Assembly (NCBI GenBank): GCA_900549155.1
Contig: URNF01000042.1
Location: forward strand, 1 to 14,806
From: an uncultured Oscillospiraceae bacterium
GTDB lineage: Bacteria > Bacillota > Clostridia > Oscillospirales > Acutalibacteraceae
Direction of reading: 5' to 3'
DNA length: 14,806 nt
The notes beneath the pieces are model-generated. The model saw only the letters and a program-made list of their open reading frames with translations. It did no database searches and was not told where the DNA came from. Shown here piece by piece: positions 1 to 6,908 of this stretch; positions within the stretch are counted from its first letter, which is position 1; every line of letters starts with the position of its first letter. Position numbers and translations under genes: made by a program.

Positions 1-874
1 CCCCCGCCGCCACCTTTGGCCACACATCCCGCACCAGTGCCGCCAGAATTTGTGCTTTCATCTGCGGCGGGCGCGAGCGCAGGGTGCTGCCGATGATGCG
101 CACGTTGCGGACATAGATGTTTTTGAGGTCGATCTCCGTCATTTGTCCGCCGAGCGCGGCGATCATGATCCACCGCGCGCCGTGCGACAGAAAGGGCAGA
201 CACCGCCCCATTTCTTCGCCGCCGACGCAGTCGATCGCCACGTCCACGCCGTGCCCGCTTTCAAGCTCCTCTTTCAACACGGCGGCAATATCCTCGTGTT
301 CCGTCACCACCACGCGGTCGGCGCGCAAACAGCGGATGCGCTCCGCCTTTTTCTCCGTTCGCACGGTGGTGATCACCCGCACGCCGAACGCCTTTGCCAT
401 GGGGATCACCACGCTGGCAAGCCCCGACGCGCCCGCGCACATCAAAAGGGTGTCGCCCGCCTTGATGTTTCCCTCGATGAACAGGTTGAGATATGCCGTT
501 GCGAACGCTTCCGGCATTGCCGCCGCTTCCACCGCCGTGCAATTTGCGGGGATGGGCATGAGCATATCATAGCGCACAGCCGCATACTGCGCATAGCCCC
601 CGCCGCCGAGAAGGGCGCAGACCCTGTCGCCGACCTGCCATTTTGACTTTTTCCCTGCGCCGTCCGCCACGGCGACGATTGTCCCCGCGATTTCCAGCCC
701 CATCCAATCGGGACAGCCGGGCGGAGGCGGATAGTCCCCCTCACGCTGCATCAGATCCGCGCGGTTGATCGCCGCCGCCTCGATCTTCACAAGGCAGTCG
801 TCATCCCCCAAAACGGGATCTTCCACCTCGTCCCACCGCAGCGAGCGGTCATCGTTTACAAGAATGGCTTTCAT
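1..874 (-). CDS. NAD(P)H:quinone oxidoreductase, PIG3-type zinc-less MDR family (3' end outside window)
   Basis: This is a medium-chain dehydrogenase/reductase without visible structural zinc cysteines, expected to be a soluble NAD(P)H-dependent reductase of quinones or enones. The 291 visible residues show the N-terminal GroES-like domain with INRADLMQREGDYPPPPG (residues 36-53), typical of the PIG3/TP53I3 quinone oxidoreductases. Then come VGDRV (81-85), GGGGYAQYAAV (90-100), a Rossmann motif around AGASGLASVVIPMAKAFG (147-164) and GSTLRSRP (262-269). Family members are about 325 aa, so only roughly 35 residues are missing. The start ATG (872-874) has AAAAGGGGG (881-889) upstream, overlapping the stop of the preceding gene 13 nt away, so it is third in the operon led by the SDR gene. 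Oddity: the usual GASGVGT is GASGLAS, with the second glycine of the turn missing. The family call is firm; the substrate is unknown. Confidence 0.88.
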   Translation of the reverse strand, partial: MKAILVNDDRSLRWDEVEDPVLGDDDCLVKIEAAAINRADLMQREGDYPPPPGCPDWMGLEIAGTIVAVADGAGKKSKWQVGDRVCALLGGGGYAQYAAVRYDMLMPIPANCTAVEAAAMPEAFATAYLNLFIEGNIKAGDTLLMCAGASGLASVVIPMAKAFGVRVITTVRTEKKAERIRCLRADRVVVTEHEDIAAVLKEELESGHGVDVAIDCVGGEEMGRCLPFLSHGARWIMIAALGGQMTEIDLKNIYVRNVRIIGSTLRSRPPQMKAQILAALVRDVWPKVAAG

Positions 875-887
875 CTGTATCCCCCTT

Positions 888-1646
888 TTATTGCCGCATG
901 GCATCGCGGATGCATTTTGCGGTTGTGAGCAGCGGCTGCGCCGCCGTGGCAAATCGGTCATGCTCGCAGACGCAAAGCGTCATGCAGTTGCCGAGCTCCC
1001 CGCCGATGCGGCGAAGCAGACGACATTCCCCGCCCGAAAGAAACAGAAACGGAACGGAAAGCGTCTTTTTGAGCAAATGGATGATGCGGAGATTTTCCAG
1101 CTCCTCGTCCCTGTTTTCCGCACCGACCACGATCTTGACGATGTCCGCGCCGCGGCTTTGCTGTGTGCGGGCAATCTCCAGCACCTCTTCTGCCGGTGTG
1201 AAATGCAGAATGTGCGAGGACATCAGCACCTTTGCGCCCCTTTCGTGCAGCTGCCCGATGAGCGCCCTTTGCTTTTCTGCGGCGGTGGGGTCACGGGTCA
1301 TTTCCCCTGCCTGCCGATCGAAGCAGTCCCCCATCACATCGCAAATGTCCGCGCCGAACGCCGCCAATTCCAACAGCTCTTCCATGAGCGTCTCGTCGCT
1401 TTTGCCCTCGTTTTCGGCGACGCGATAGTTGGTGACATACACGGGCTTTTCCCCTGCATGCGCAAAAAGGCGCAAAAAGGTCTCGCGGGTCTTATAGCAG
1501 GCTTTGAGTCGTTCAAACTGCATACCGAACGCCTCGGCTCCCGCAGCATCGGCTTTGTCCATCAGCGCAAGAATTCTGTCGGGCGTGTCCGCCTGCAGCA
1601 TCGCCGTCAGCGTCGCTCCCTCTCTGTCGAATAAGCACTTTTTCAT
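888..1646 (-). CDS. Type I 3-dehydroquinate dehydratase-like protein (divergent)
   Basis: This 252-aa protein has the size and layout of type I (Schiff-base) 3-dehydroquinate dehydratases, (beta/alpha)8 enzymes that dehydrate 3-dehydroquinate to 3-dehydroshikimate. Recognisable parts are SSHILHFTP (143-151) with the probable general base His145, and RGADIVKIVV (165-174) with Lys171, equivalent to the Schiff-base lysine. The C-terminal LSGGECRLLRRIGGELGN replaces the usual phosphate/carboxylate-binding loop. The N-terminal E-x-R motif and the T-x-R...EGG segment of true AroD enzymes are not conserved (here GMQFERLK at 41-48 and VTNYRVAENEGK at 71-82). The substrate may therefore differ from 3-dehydroquinate. 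The start ATG (1644-1646) overlaps the TGA of the upstream SDR gene as ATGA, suggesting translational coupling; an in-frame extension further upstream would lie inside the SDR gene. Family call moderately sure, reaction unsure. Confidence 0.75.
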   Translation of the reverse strand: MKKCLFDREGATLTAMLQADTPDRILALMDKADAAGAEAFGMQFERLKACYKTRETFLRLFAHAGEKPVYVTNYRVAENEGKSDETLMEELLELAAFGADICDVMGDCFDRQAGEMTRDPTAAEKQRALIGQLHERGAKVLMSSHILHFTPAEEVLEIARTQQSRGADIVKIVVGAENRDEELENLRIIHLLKKTLSVPFLFLSGGECRLLRRIGGELGNCMTLCVCEHDRFATAAQPLLTTAKCIRDAMRQ

Positions 1647-2401
1647 TGGCAAAACCTCGGTGCAGCATTTCTGCCGCCGTCGATCATGATGTTTTCGCCG
1701 TTGATAAACTGTCCCTTGTCGGACGCCAAAAACAAAATGAGATCGACGATCTCCTGCGGCGCGGCGGCGCGGTGCAAAAGCGTTTTCATGCTTGCCATTG
1801 CCGCTCTTGTCAGCACCGGCCCGGGCGAAACGCAGACGCACCGCACGCCGTACTTTGAGCCGTATTGCGCCAGCGACTTTGTCAAACCGAACATCGCGCC
1901 GCTTTTGGCGGTGGGATAGTCCACCCCGCGCCCGTCGCCCTCCATGCCGGTGATGGAGCCGATGTTGACGATAAGCCCGCTTTGCTGGGAGCGCATCTGC
2001 TTCATGACGGCATGATCAAAATAAAACTGCCCTTTCAAATTGACATCCAGTCCCCAATCATAGACCTCGATCGGGATGTCGGGGAACTCCAGCGACGGAT
2101 CGACGTTCAGCATCCGCACCGCCGTGCCGCCCGCAAAATTGCAGAGGATGTCGATGCTGCCAAACGTCTCGACCGCCCGATCTCTGGCGGTGCACACCTG
2201 TGCATAGTCCCGCACATCGCAGACAACGCCGATCGCTTTGCCGCCCTTTTCGTTTATCTCCTGCACCTTTTCCGCAAGCACCTGTTCGTTCACATCGCAC
2301 AAAACCGCATTGCCGCCGAGCGCCGCAAAATTCTGCGCAAACAACAGCCCCATGCCCGATGCCGCCCCTGTCGCGACGGCGGTCTTTCCCGCAAACTGCA
2401 T
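1643..2401 (-). CDS. Short-chain dehydrogenase/reductase (SDR family, classical type)
   Basis: This is a cytoplasmic NAD(P)-dependent oxidoreductase of 252 aa, the usual size of classical SDRs. It shows the dinucleotide-binding TGAASGMG (11-18), Asp36 after the second strand (suggesting NAD rather than NADP), NFAGG (88-92, in place of NNAG), Asn121 in DVNLKG, catalytic Ser149 in NIGSITG, the Tyr162/Lys166 pair (YPTAK), and the PG motif VSPGPVLT (191-198). The C-terminal NGENIMIDGG is typical of the glucose/3-oxoacyl-type SDRs. Start choice: ATG 2399-2401 has AAAGGAG 8 nt upstream, whereas the alternative GTG at 2408-2410 overlaps that ribosome binding site. It is the first gene of the operon that continues with the dehydratase-like and quinone oxidoreductase genes, driven by a clear promoter at 2426-2454 divergent from the AraC regulator. 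The substrate, probably an alcohol or polyol, cannot be inferred. Confidence 0.92.
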   Translation of the reverse strand: MQFAGKTAVATGAASGMGLLFAQNFAALGGNAVLCDVNEQVLAEKVQEINEKGGKAIGVVCDVRDYAQVCTARDRAVETFGSIDILCNFAGGTAVRMLNVDPSLEFPDIPIEVYDWGLDVNLKGQFYFDHAVMKQMRSQQSGLIVNIGSITGMEGDGRGVDYPTAKSGAMFGLTKSLAQYGSKYGVRCVCVSPGPVLTRAAMASMKTLLHRAAAPQEIVDLILFLASDKGQFINGENIMIDGGRNAAPRFCQ

Positions 2402-2425
2402 GAAGATCACTCCTTTTTTTCTTTG

Positions 2426-2454
2426 ATTATAGAAAGAATTGCGGCGGTATGCAA
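2426..2454 (-). promoter_or_regulatory. Sigma-A-type promoter of SDR operon
   Basis: On the minus strand, TTGCAT (2449-2454) is followed after 17 bp by a perfect TATAAT (2426-2431). The -10 ends about 12 nt before the AAAGGAG of the SDR gene. The imperfect -35 box fits a promoter that needs an activator bound upstream. Confidence 0.75.
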
Positions 2455-2470
2455 TGCAGAAAAGGATACA

Positions 2471-2506
2471 TTTTTGCGGTTTTCGATACTGTTTTTGCGG
2501 ATTTTC
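2471..2506. promoter_or_regulatory. Direct repeat, candidate AraC-family operator
   Basis: TTTTTGCGG occurs at 2471-2479 and again at 2492-2500, each followed within one or two bases by TTTTC. The 21-bp period equals two helical turns, as expected for the two half-sites of an AraC-family dimer. The repeat lies about 17 bp upstream of the SDR-operon -35 box (2449-2454) and directly abuts the -35 of the regulator's own promoter (2508-2513). Activation of the operon and autoregulation are inferences. Confidence 0.55.
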
Positions 2507-2507
2507 A

Positions 2508-2535
2508 TTGATTTTCTTGCCGAAAGCAGTATACT
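2508..2535 (+). promoter_or_regulatory. Sigma-A-type promoter of the AraC-type regulator gene
   Basis: TTGATT (2508-2513), 16-bp spacer, TATACT (2530-2535). The expected transcription start near 2542 leaves a very short leader, with the AAGGGAG ribosome binding site at 2545-2551 and the start codon at 2560. Confidence 0.65.
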
Positions 2536-2559
2536 GAAAAAGGAAAGGGAGTGTGCAGC

Positions 2560-3318
2560 ATGGAACCGCTCTATAGCATCACTGTCACAAGCGTCGAAAA
2601 TCTCATCACGGTTTTTTCCCCGAAAGGGCGGCAGGAAAGCATTCACGACCGCAAGACCTTCGGGCTGTCCTTTTGTGCGGAAGGCAAAATCACCTATACC
2701 CTCGACGGCAAACAGACCGTGTCCGACCCCGACCACGCCGTGCTGTTGCCGAAAGGCAAAAGCTATTCCCTGCACGGCGACAAAACGGGCACATTCCCCG
2801 TCATCAATTTTGACTGCGCCGTGCCGCTGTGCGACGAGATCGTTTCGTTGCCGCTTAGAAGCGCCGACGGGTATATGCAGACGTTTGAGACCATGAAAGC
2901 GCTGTCGCTGTTTGCGGAGAACCGCGCGAAGATCATGAGCCTTTTTTATGACATGCTGCACCGTCTTGCAAGGGAGAGCGAAAAGTGGCACCCGCTGATG
3001 CCGGCGATCCGCTGTCTTGAACGCTGCTATGCACAGGCGGAGATCAAAAACGCGACGCTGGCGGCGTGCTGCAACATGAGCGAGGTATATTTCCGCCGTC
3101 TGTTTGCGGCGACCTATCAGACCACGCCGCGACAATACCTCATCGACATTCGGCTGAACAAGGCGAAAGCGCTGCTCACCGAGGGGACGGAGAAGATCGG
3201 CGCGGTGGCGGAAGCCTGCGGATTTTCGAGTCCCTATCATTTCTGCCGCATCTTCAAGGAGAAAACGGGACTCACCCCCACCGCCTACCGACAGCAAAAC
3301 AGGATATACACCATATAA
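2560..3318 (+). CDS. AraC-family transcriptional regulator
   Basis: This is a 252-aa DNA-binding regulator. The N-terminal part (about 1-100) looks like an AraC-type cupin ligand-sensing domain, with LLPKGKSYSLHGDKTG (62-77) as the typical beta-barrel segment. The C-terminal 100 residues hold the two helix-turn-helix units: ATLAACCNMSEVYFRRLF (165-182) and IGAVAEACGFSSPYHFCRIF (213-232), followed by the family signature KEKTGLTPTAYR (233-244). The start is set at ATG 2560, 8 nt after AAGGGAG; a GTG at 2551 in the same frame overlaps that site and is rejected. It is transcribed away from the SDR operon, with a candidate direct-repeat operator in between, and most likely activates that operon in response to its substrate. 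The ligand is unknown. A strong bidirectional terminator follows 3 nt after the stop codon. Confidence 0.92.
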   Translation: MEPLYSITVTSVENLITVFSPKGRQESIHDRKTFGLSFCAEGKITYTLDGKQTVSDPDHAVLLPKGKSYSLHGDKTGTFPVINFDCAVPLCDEIVSLPLRSADGYMQTFETMKALSLFAENRAKIMSLFYDMLHRLARESEKWHPLMPAIRCLERCYAQAEIKNATLAACCNMSEVYFRRLFAATYQTTPRQYLIDIRLNKAKALLTEGTEKIGAVAEACGFSSPYHFCRIFKEKTGLTPTAYRQQNRIYTI

Positions 3319-3321
3319 AAA

Positions 3322-3351
3322 AGCTGTGTCCGCCAAGCGGCGGACACAGCT
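3322..3351. terminator. Bidirectional rho-independent terminator
   Basis: AGCTGTGTCCGCC (3322-3334) and its exact reverse complement (3339-3351) form a 13-bp stem with a 4-nt AAGC loop. It is followed by CTTTTGTT on the plus strand and by a run of Ts (from the A run 3317-3322) on the minus strand. It serves both the AraC-type regulator gene and the convergent nine-gene operon ending at 3365. Confidence 0.92.
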
Positions 3352-3364
3352 CTTTTGTTCAAAA

Positions 3365-4744
3365 TCAAACGTCGACAGTATCAAAATCGGCGACGATACC
3401 GAAATCGGCATAGTCAAAGATCGGGGCTTTGCGGTCGGGGTTGATCGCGATGACCGTGCCCGCGCGCTGCATGCCCACGATGTGGTGCACCGCACCCGAA
3501 ATGCCGACGGCGATATACACCGGCGGGGCAACCGTTTTGCCGGTCAGCCCCACCTGCAGGGCATACGGCAAAACGCCGTCGTCCACCAGCCGCCGCGACG
3601 CAGCAAGCGCTGCGTCCCACTTTTCGGCAAAGGCACGCACCCTGTCGATCTCTTTTTTCACGCCGAAACCCGCGCCGACCGTCACCGCAGCGCTTTGCAC
3701 CGTGGTGCGCACCGTTGCCATGGCGGGGCGGGTGTTGCTTTTGATCTTTGCAATGACGCTGCCCGAAAGGGCGGGGCGGATCATGAAAAGCGTCTCGCCG
3801 TCCGTTTCCAGCGCTGTGCAGTCGGCGCAAAGACCGAGCCCGTTTTCTCCGGCGACAAGCGCCGCCGTGCGGCGGCTCCAGGCGTCCGTGCCGAAAAGCA
3901 CGGCGTCGGGATCTTCCGCTTTTATCGCCGCCATGAGCGCATCGGGTGTCTTTTCCGAAAGGCACAAAACTGTTTTTCCCACCGCCTCGGCAAAGGCGCG
4001 CGGGGTCTCCCCGACGATCAGCACCTTTGCAAGCGGACACGCCGCTTTGTTGAACGTCACCGCCGCTGCGCTTTTTCGGCGCGCGTTTTCAATGACGGCG
4101 GGCAGCTCTGCGGGCGTGATGAAGCGGCAATGCCTCCGACCGGCGGTGTTTTCCCGACTCTCGATGACGCGCGTCGGCGAGCCGACAAGACCGCAGCGGG
4201 AAATGTCCGCACCGAGCGCCGTCGCGTCCCATGTTTCCACCGTGCCGCATTTTGACCGCAGCGACGGCAGGCGCAGCGTGTTGATGCGCTCCACCGTCAC
4301 CACTGCGGGAAACGGCGCGGTTTTTTCGCCCTCGTCGCGGGTCTTGCAGCAAACGCCGTCTGCCGTGACCGCGATCTCCATGGCGCTTGTGACAAGCGCC
4401 GCGCCGCACTGCGCCGCCAGCATGGGGCCGACCTGCCCCGTGTCGCCGATCAGCGTCTGGCGTCCGCAGAAAATGAGGTCGGGCGACAGCTTTTTTATCG
4501 CCAGCGACAGCGTGTATGCCGTCGCCAGCGTGTCCGCGCCCGAAAACGCGCGATCGGACAACAGCACCGCGCGCGCAGCGCCGAGCCTTGTCAGCGATGT
4601 GAGCAGCTCCGCCGTTTTCGGCGGCCCCATGCTGAGCAGCGTGACGGCGGCGCCGTCCACCCGCAGCGCCGCCTCATAGGCGCAAGCGTCAAAAGGCGAC
4701 AGCTCTCCCGCAAGATCCTGCCGCACGCAAACCACAATGTGCAT
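3365..4744 (-). CDS. Fused electron transfer flavoprotein, EtfB-EtfA single chain
   Basis: This 459-aa protein joins both ETF subunits, which are normally separate. Residues 1 to about 190 are EtfB-like: VTLLSMGPPK (34-43), SDRAFSGADTLATAYTL (63-79) and GDTGQVGP (100-107), the last being the nucleotide-binding motif. The first two match the EtfB version found in flavin-based electron-bifurcating clostridial ETFs. From about 237 the chain is EtfA-like, with the FAD domain LTGKTVAPPVYIAVGISGAV (400-419), HHIVGM (420-425), IAIN (432-435) and APIFDYADFGIVAD (440-453). No ferredoxin domain is present. Start: ATG 4744 lies 8 nt after GGGAG, and the FGGY kinase stop is 2 nt upstream. It is the last gene of the operon that also encodes a FAD dehydrogenase and an Fe-S protein, its likely partners. 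Fusion seen directly; bifurcation inferred. Confidence 0.93.
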   Translation of the reverse strand: MHIVVCVRQDLAGELSPFDACAYEAALRVDGAAVTLLSMGPPKTAELLTSLTRLGAARAVLLSDRAFSGADTLATAYTLSLAIKKLSPDLIFCGRQTLIGDTGQVGPMLAAQCGAALVTSAMEIAVTADGVCCKTRDEGEKTAPFPAVVTVERINTLRLPSLRSKCGTVETWDATALGADISRCGLVGSPTRVIESRENTAGRRHCRFITPAELPAVIENARRKSAAAVTFNKAACPLAKVLIVGETPRAFAEAVGKTVLCLSEKTPDALMAAIKAEDPDAVLFGTDAWSRRTAALVAGENGLGLCADCTALETDGETLFMIRPALSGSVIAKIKSNTRPAMATVRTTVQSAAVTVGAGFGVKKEIDRVRAFAEKWDAALAASRRLVDDGVLPYALQVGLTGKTVAPPVYIAVGISGAVHHIVGMQRAGTVIAINPDRKAPIFDYADFGIVADFDTVDV

Positions 4745-4746
4745 CG

Positions 4747-6228
4747 TCAAATCTCCCGTGTTCTGTAGATCGGCGCAAGCGCGTCGTGAATCTGCTTATA
4801 CACCGTGAACAGCTTTGCATACTGCGCGGTGCTTGCAGCGTCGGGGCGCACCACGTCCGCCGCCTTCACGCAGCGGTCAACCGCCTCTTTCGCGTCGCGA
4901 AACACCCCTGCGGCAATGCCCGCCAGCATAGCGGAGCCGAGCGAGGAGTCGCTGCTTTCGGTGGTTTTGAGCGTCATGCCCAAAGCGTCCGCCGTGATCT
5001 GCCGCCAAAGCGGTCCCTTTGCGCCGCCGCCGATCAGCGTCGCCGTCGCGTCATACGGAATGTGCAATCCATTAAGATACCGTTTGCTGTCCAAAAGCGA
5101 CAGCGACACCCCCTCCAGCACGGCACGGGTGAAATGTGCGCGGGTGTGGGTCGCCCGCACGCCCGTGAAGCTGCCGCAAAGCTGCGGGTCGGCATAGGGC
5201 GTCAGCTCGCCGTTCAGATAGGGATGGAACAAAAGTCCCTCACAGCCGATCGGCACCTTTGCCGCGTCCGCGTCCAGCGTGCGATAGTCGCCGCCGAAGG
5301 TGTCGCGATACCAGCGATAGGAAGAAGCCGCCGCCTTTGTGGCGGTGCCGGGATACCACAGTCCGTCCGCAATATGGGAATAGTTGACAAGATGGCGGTC
5401 GGGATAGGGACGGTCGGTGATGACGCAGATGCGCCCCGCCGTCGCCAGCTTCACCGTCACGTTGCCCTTTTCCACCGCGCCGGACGCAAACACCTCCATC
5501 ACGGTGTCGGTCGTGCCGCAGATAACGGGCGTGCCCGCGCAAAGCCCCGTTGCCTTTGCCGCTTCTTCGGTCACCCGTCCGATGATGTCGGTCGGATGTT
5601 TCAGCGGCGGCAGCACGGCGGGCGTGATGCCCGCCAGCGCGCACAGCGCCTCGTCCCACTGCATCGTGTTGCAGTCGAACAGCATGCTGCCCTGGGCTTC
5701 AATATAGTCGGTGCAATAGGTCGCGGTCAGGAACCGGCGGATATAGTCCTTCTCAAAGAAAATGTGCCGCACTGCGGAAAACACCGTCGGCTCATTTTCC
5801 CGCAGCCACAAAAGCTGCGGCAGCGTCCAAATGGTGTCCGGCTTGTGGAAGGTCTTTTGGAAAATGTCCTCGCCGTATTGTTCGCGCAGGCGATCCGCCT
5901 GCAGGCGGCTGCGGCTGTCCGTCCAATGCATCGCCGGACGCAGCGGACGGAAATCTCCGTCGCACACAAGCGAGGTGTGCGTGGCGGAGTCGATGGCGAT
6001 CGCCAAAATGTCCGCAGGGGAAACGCCGCTTTTTTCAAACAGCGCGTGCACATTCTTGCACAGCGCACCGATCCAGTCAGCGGGATCCTGCTCGCACGCA
6101 CCCGCAGCGGGATACAGCGTCGGATATTCCGCCGTCGCCTCCGCCGCGATCGTGCCATCCGTTGCAAGCAGCGTCGCCTTGGAGGCGCCGCCGCCGAAAT
6201 CGATTCCGAGTAAATATTGCATCTTCAT
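4747..6228 (-). CDS. FGGY-family carbohydrate kinase (xylulokinase-like)
   Basis: This 493-aa ATP-dependent sugar kinase has the length and two-domain layout of the FGGY family. The N-terminal phosphate-binding motif is LLGIDFGGGASKATLL (6-21, where GIDxGT is usual). The substrate-site region includes AMHWTDSRSR (99-108), the likely catalytic base is Asp241 in CGTTDTVME, and the second FGGY signature is LIGGGAKGPLWRQITADALG (398-417). SSLGSAMLAG (428-437) is also typical. Of the family, xylulokinase and similar ketose kinases fit best, but the substrate cannot be fixed. Start: ATG 6228 sits 6 nt after GGAG; the ATG at 6222 would be 12 nt away. It follows the DUF4867 gene by 11 nt and precedes the ETF gene by 2 nt. 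It is the second kinase of the operon, besides the PfkB-type one, which is unusual for one linear pathway. Confidence 0.93.
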   Translation of the reverse strand: MKMQYLLGIDFGGGASKATLLATDGTIAAEATAEYPTLYPAAGACEQDPADWIGALCKNVHALFEKSGVSPADILAIAIDSATHTSLVCDGDFRPLRPAMHWTDSRSRLQADRLREQYGEDIFQKTFHKPDTIWTLPQLLWLRENEPTVFSAVRHIFFEKDYIRRFLTATYCTDYIEAQGSMLFDCNTMQWDEALCALAGITPAVLPPLKHPTDIIGRVTEEAAKATGLCAGTPVICGTTDTVMEVFASGAVEKGNVTVKLATAGRICVITDRPYPDRHLVNYSHIADGLWYPGTATKAAASSYRWYRDTFGGDYRTLDADAAKVPIGCEGLLFHPYLNGELTPYADPQLCGSFTGVRATHTRAHFTRAVLEGVSLSLLDSKRYLNGLHIPYDATATLIGGGAKGPLWRQITADALGMTLKTTESSDSSLGSAMLAGIAAGVFRDAKEAVDRCVKAADVVRPDAASTAQYAKLFTVYKQIHDALAPIYRTREI

Positions 6229-6239
6229 ACCGTTCTCCG

Positions 6240-6890
6240 TCAATAGTGCAGCATATAGTTTTCGCCGGTGATGCCCGCGACCGCGCCGCGCGCGATGAGC
6301 GCCGCGTTGTCCTCATGCGCCAAAAGCCACTTGTTCTTTCTGAAAAGCCGCTTGTCGGCAGGGGGCGTGTCGCACGGGGTGTTCGTGCCCGCAGGCAGCG
6401 CCACCACACAGCCAAAGCCCGTCTCTTCCACCTCGCAGGGGCAGAAATGCAGCGTCGTTGCAAACACCTCGATGACCGTTCCCGCCGGGACAAAAAACGC
6501 TGTGAGCCTGTCGCTCGGCAGCGTGCCGTTTTGAATGTCATAGGTGTGCCCCAAAATGAGCACAAGCGGCGTCACGGCAACGTTGATCTCACTGGAGGTG
6601 TGCCACTCGACGGCGTTCAGAAAGCGGTTGTGCCCGAAGCAATAGCCGACCTGGGTCGGCATCTGACCGAACAGCTCGTCTGCGATCGCCTTTGCGATCG
6701 GCAGCGCTTCAAAGGTCGGCTCGCTTGCCGTATACTGTGAGCCGTCCTGCGGCAGAGAAATGGCATGTGCCGCCGCAAGAAGCGGCGACACATCCATACC
6801 GTCAATGACTCTGCCGAAAGCTGCAAATGCCGGATCATCCACCGCATGCAGACGCAGGGTGGGATTTTTCTCTCTCAGTTGTTCCAGCAT
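6240..6890 (-). CDS. DUF4867 family protein, cupin-like, possible sugar isomerase
   Basis: This 216-aa protein is recognised as the DUF4867 type from its overall sequence, with no experimentally assigned function known to me. The central part reads as a beta-rich cupin-like barrel: VGYCFGHNRFLNAVEWHTSS (81-100), then SEINVAVTPLVLILG (100-114), FFVPAGTVIEVFATTLHFCP (132-151). Candidate metal ligands are His97, Glu101 and His148, arranged like the H-x(3)-E...H sites of cupin sugar isomerases. GRVIDGMDV (26-34) near the N-terminus also looks conserved. No signal peptide or membrane segment is seen. Start: ATG 6890 has AAAGGTGG 8 nt upstream; a GTG at 6902 overlaps that site and is rejected. It lies 18 nt after the IolB-like gene and 11 nt before the FGGY kinase. 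A role in isomerising or epimerising the pathway sugar is inference only. Confidence 0.75.
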   Translation of the reverse strand: MLEQLREKNPTLRLHAVDDPAFAAFGRVIDGMDVSPLLAAAHAISLPQDGSQYTASEPTFEALPIAKAIADELFGQMPTQVGYCFGHNRFLNAVEWHTSSEINVAVTPLVLILGHTYDIQNGTLPSDRLTAFFVPAGTVIEVFATTLHFCPCEVEETGFGCVVALPAGTNTPCDTPPADKRLFRKNKWLLAHEDNAALIARGAVAGITGENYMLHY

Positions 6891-6908
6891 AACACTTCCC
6901 ACCTTTTC

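Larger units (their letters stand above)
2402..2559. promoter_or_regulatory. Divergent control region between SDR operon and AraC-type regulator
   Basis: This 158-bp AT-rich gap holds both promoters, both ribosome binding sites and a direct repeat (separate entries). It contains no gene. The arrangement of a regulator gene divergent from the operon it controls is usual for AraC-family activators. Confidence 0.75.

Noticed and set aside
1461..1480. Tandem duplication of CGCAAAAAGG
   Set aside because: It lies inside the dehydratase-like coding frame, is only two copies and does not break the protein; probably chance or a harmless local duplication.
2407..3531. Minus-strand open frame (374 codons) covering the AraC-type regulator gene
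   Set aside because: It crosses the strong bidirectional terminator and the promoter region, and the plus-strand AraC gene has clear helix-turn-helix motifs.
3429..4679. Open frame (416 codons) on the plus strand opposite the ETF gene
   Set aside because: Ser/Ala-rich low-information translation, antisense to the fused ETF gene.
4786..6213. Long open frame (475 codons) on the plus strand opposite the FGGY kinase
   Set aside because: Arg/His/Ala-rich translation without domain motifs, wholly antisense to a gene with intact FGGY signatures.
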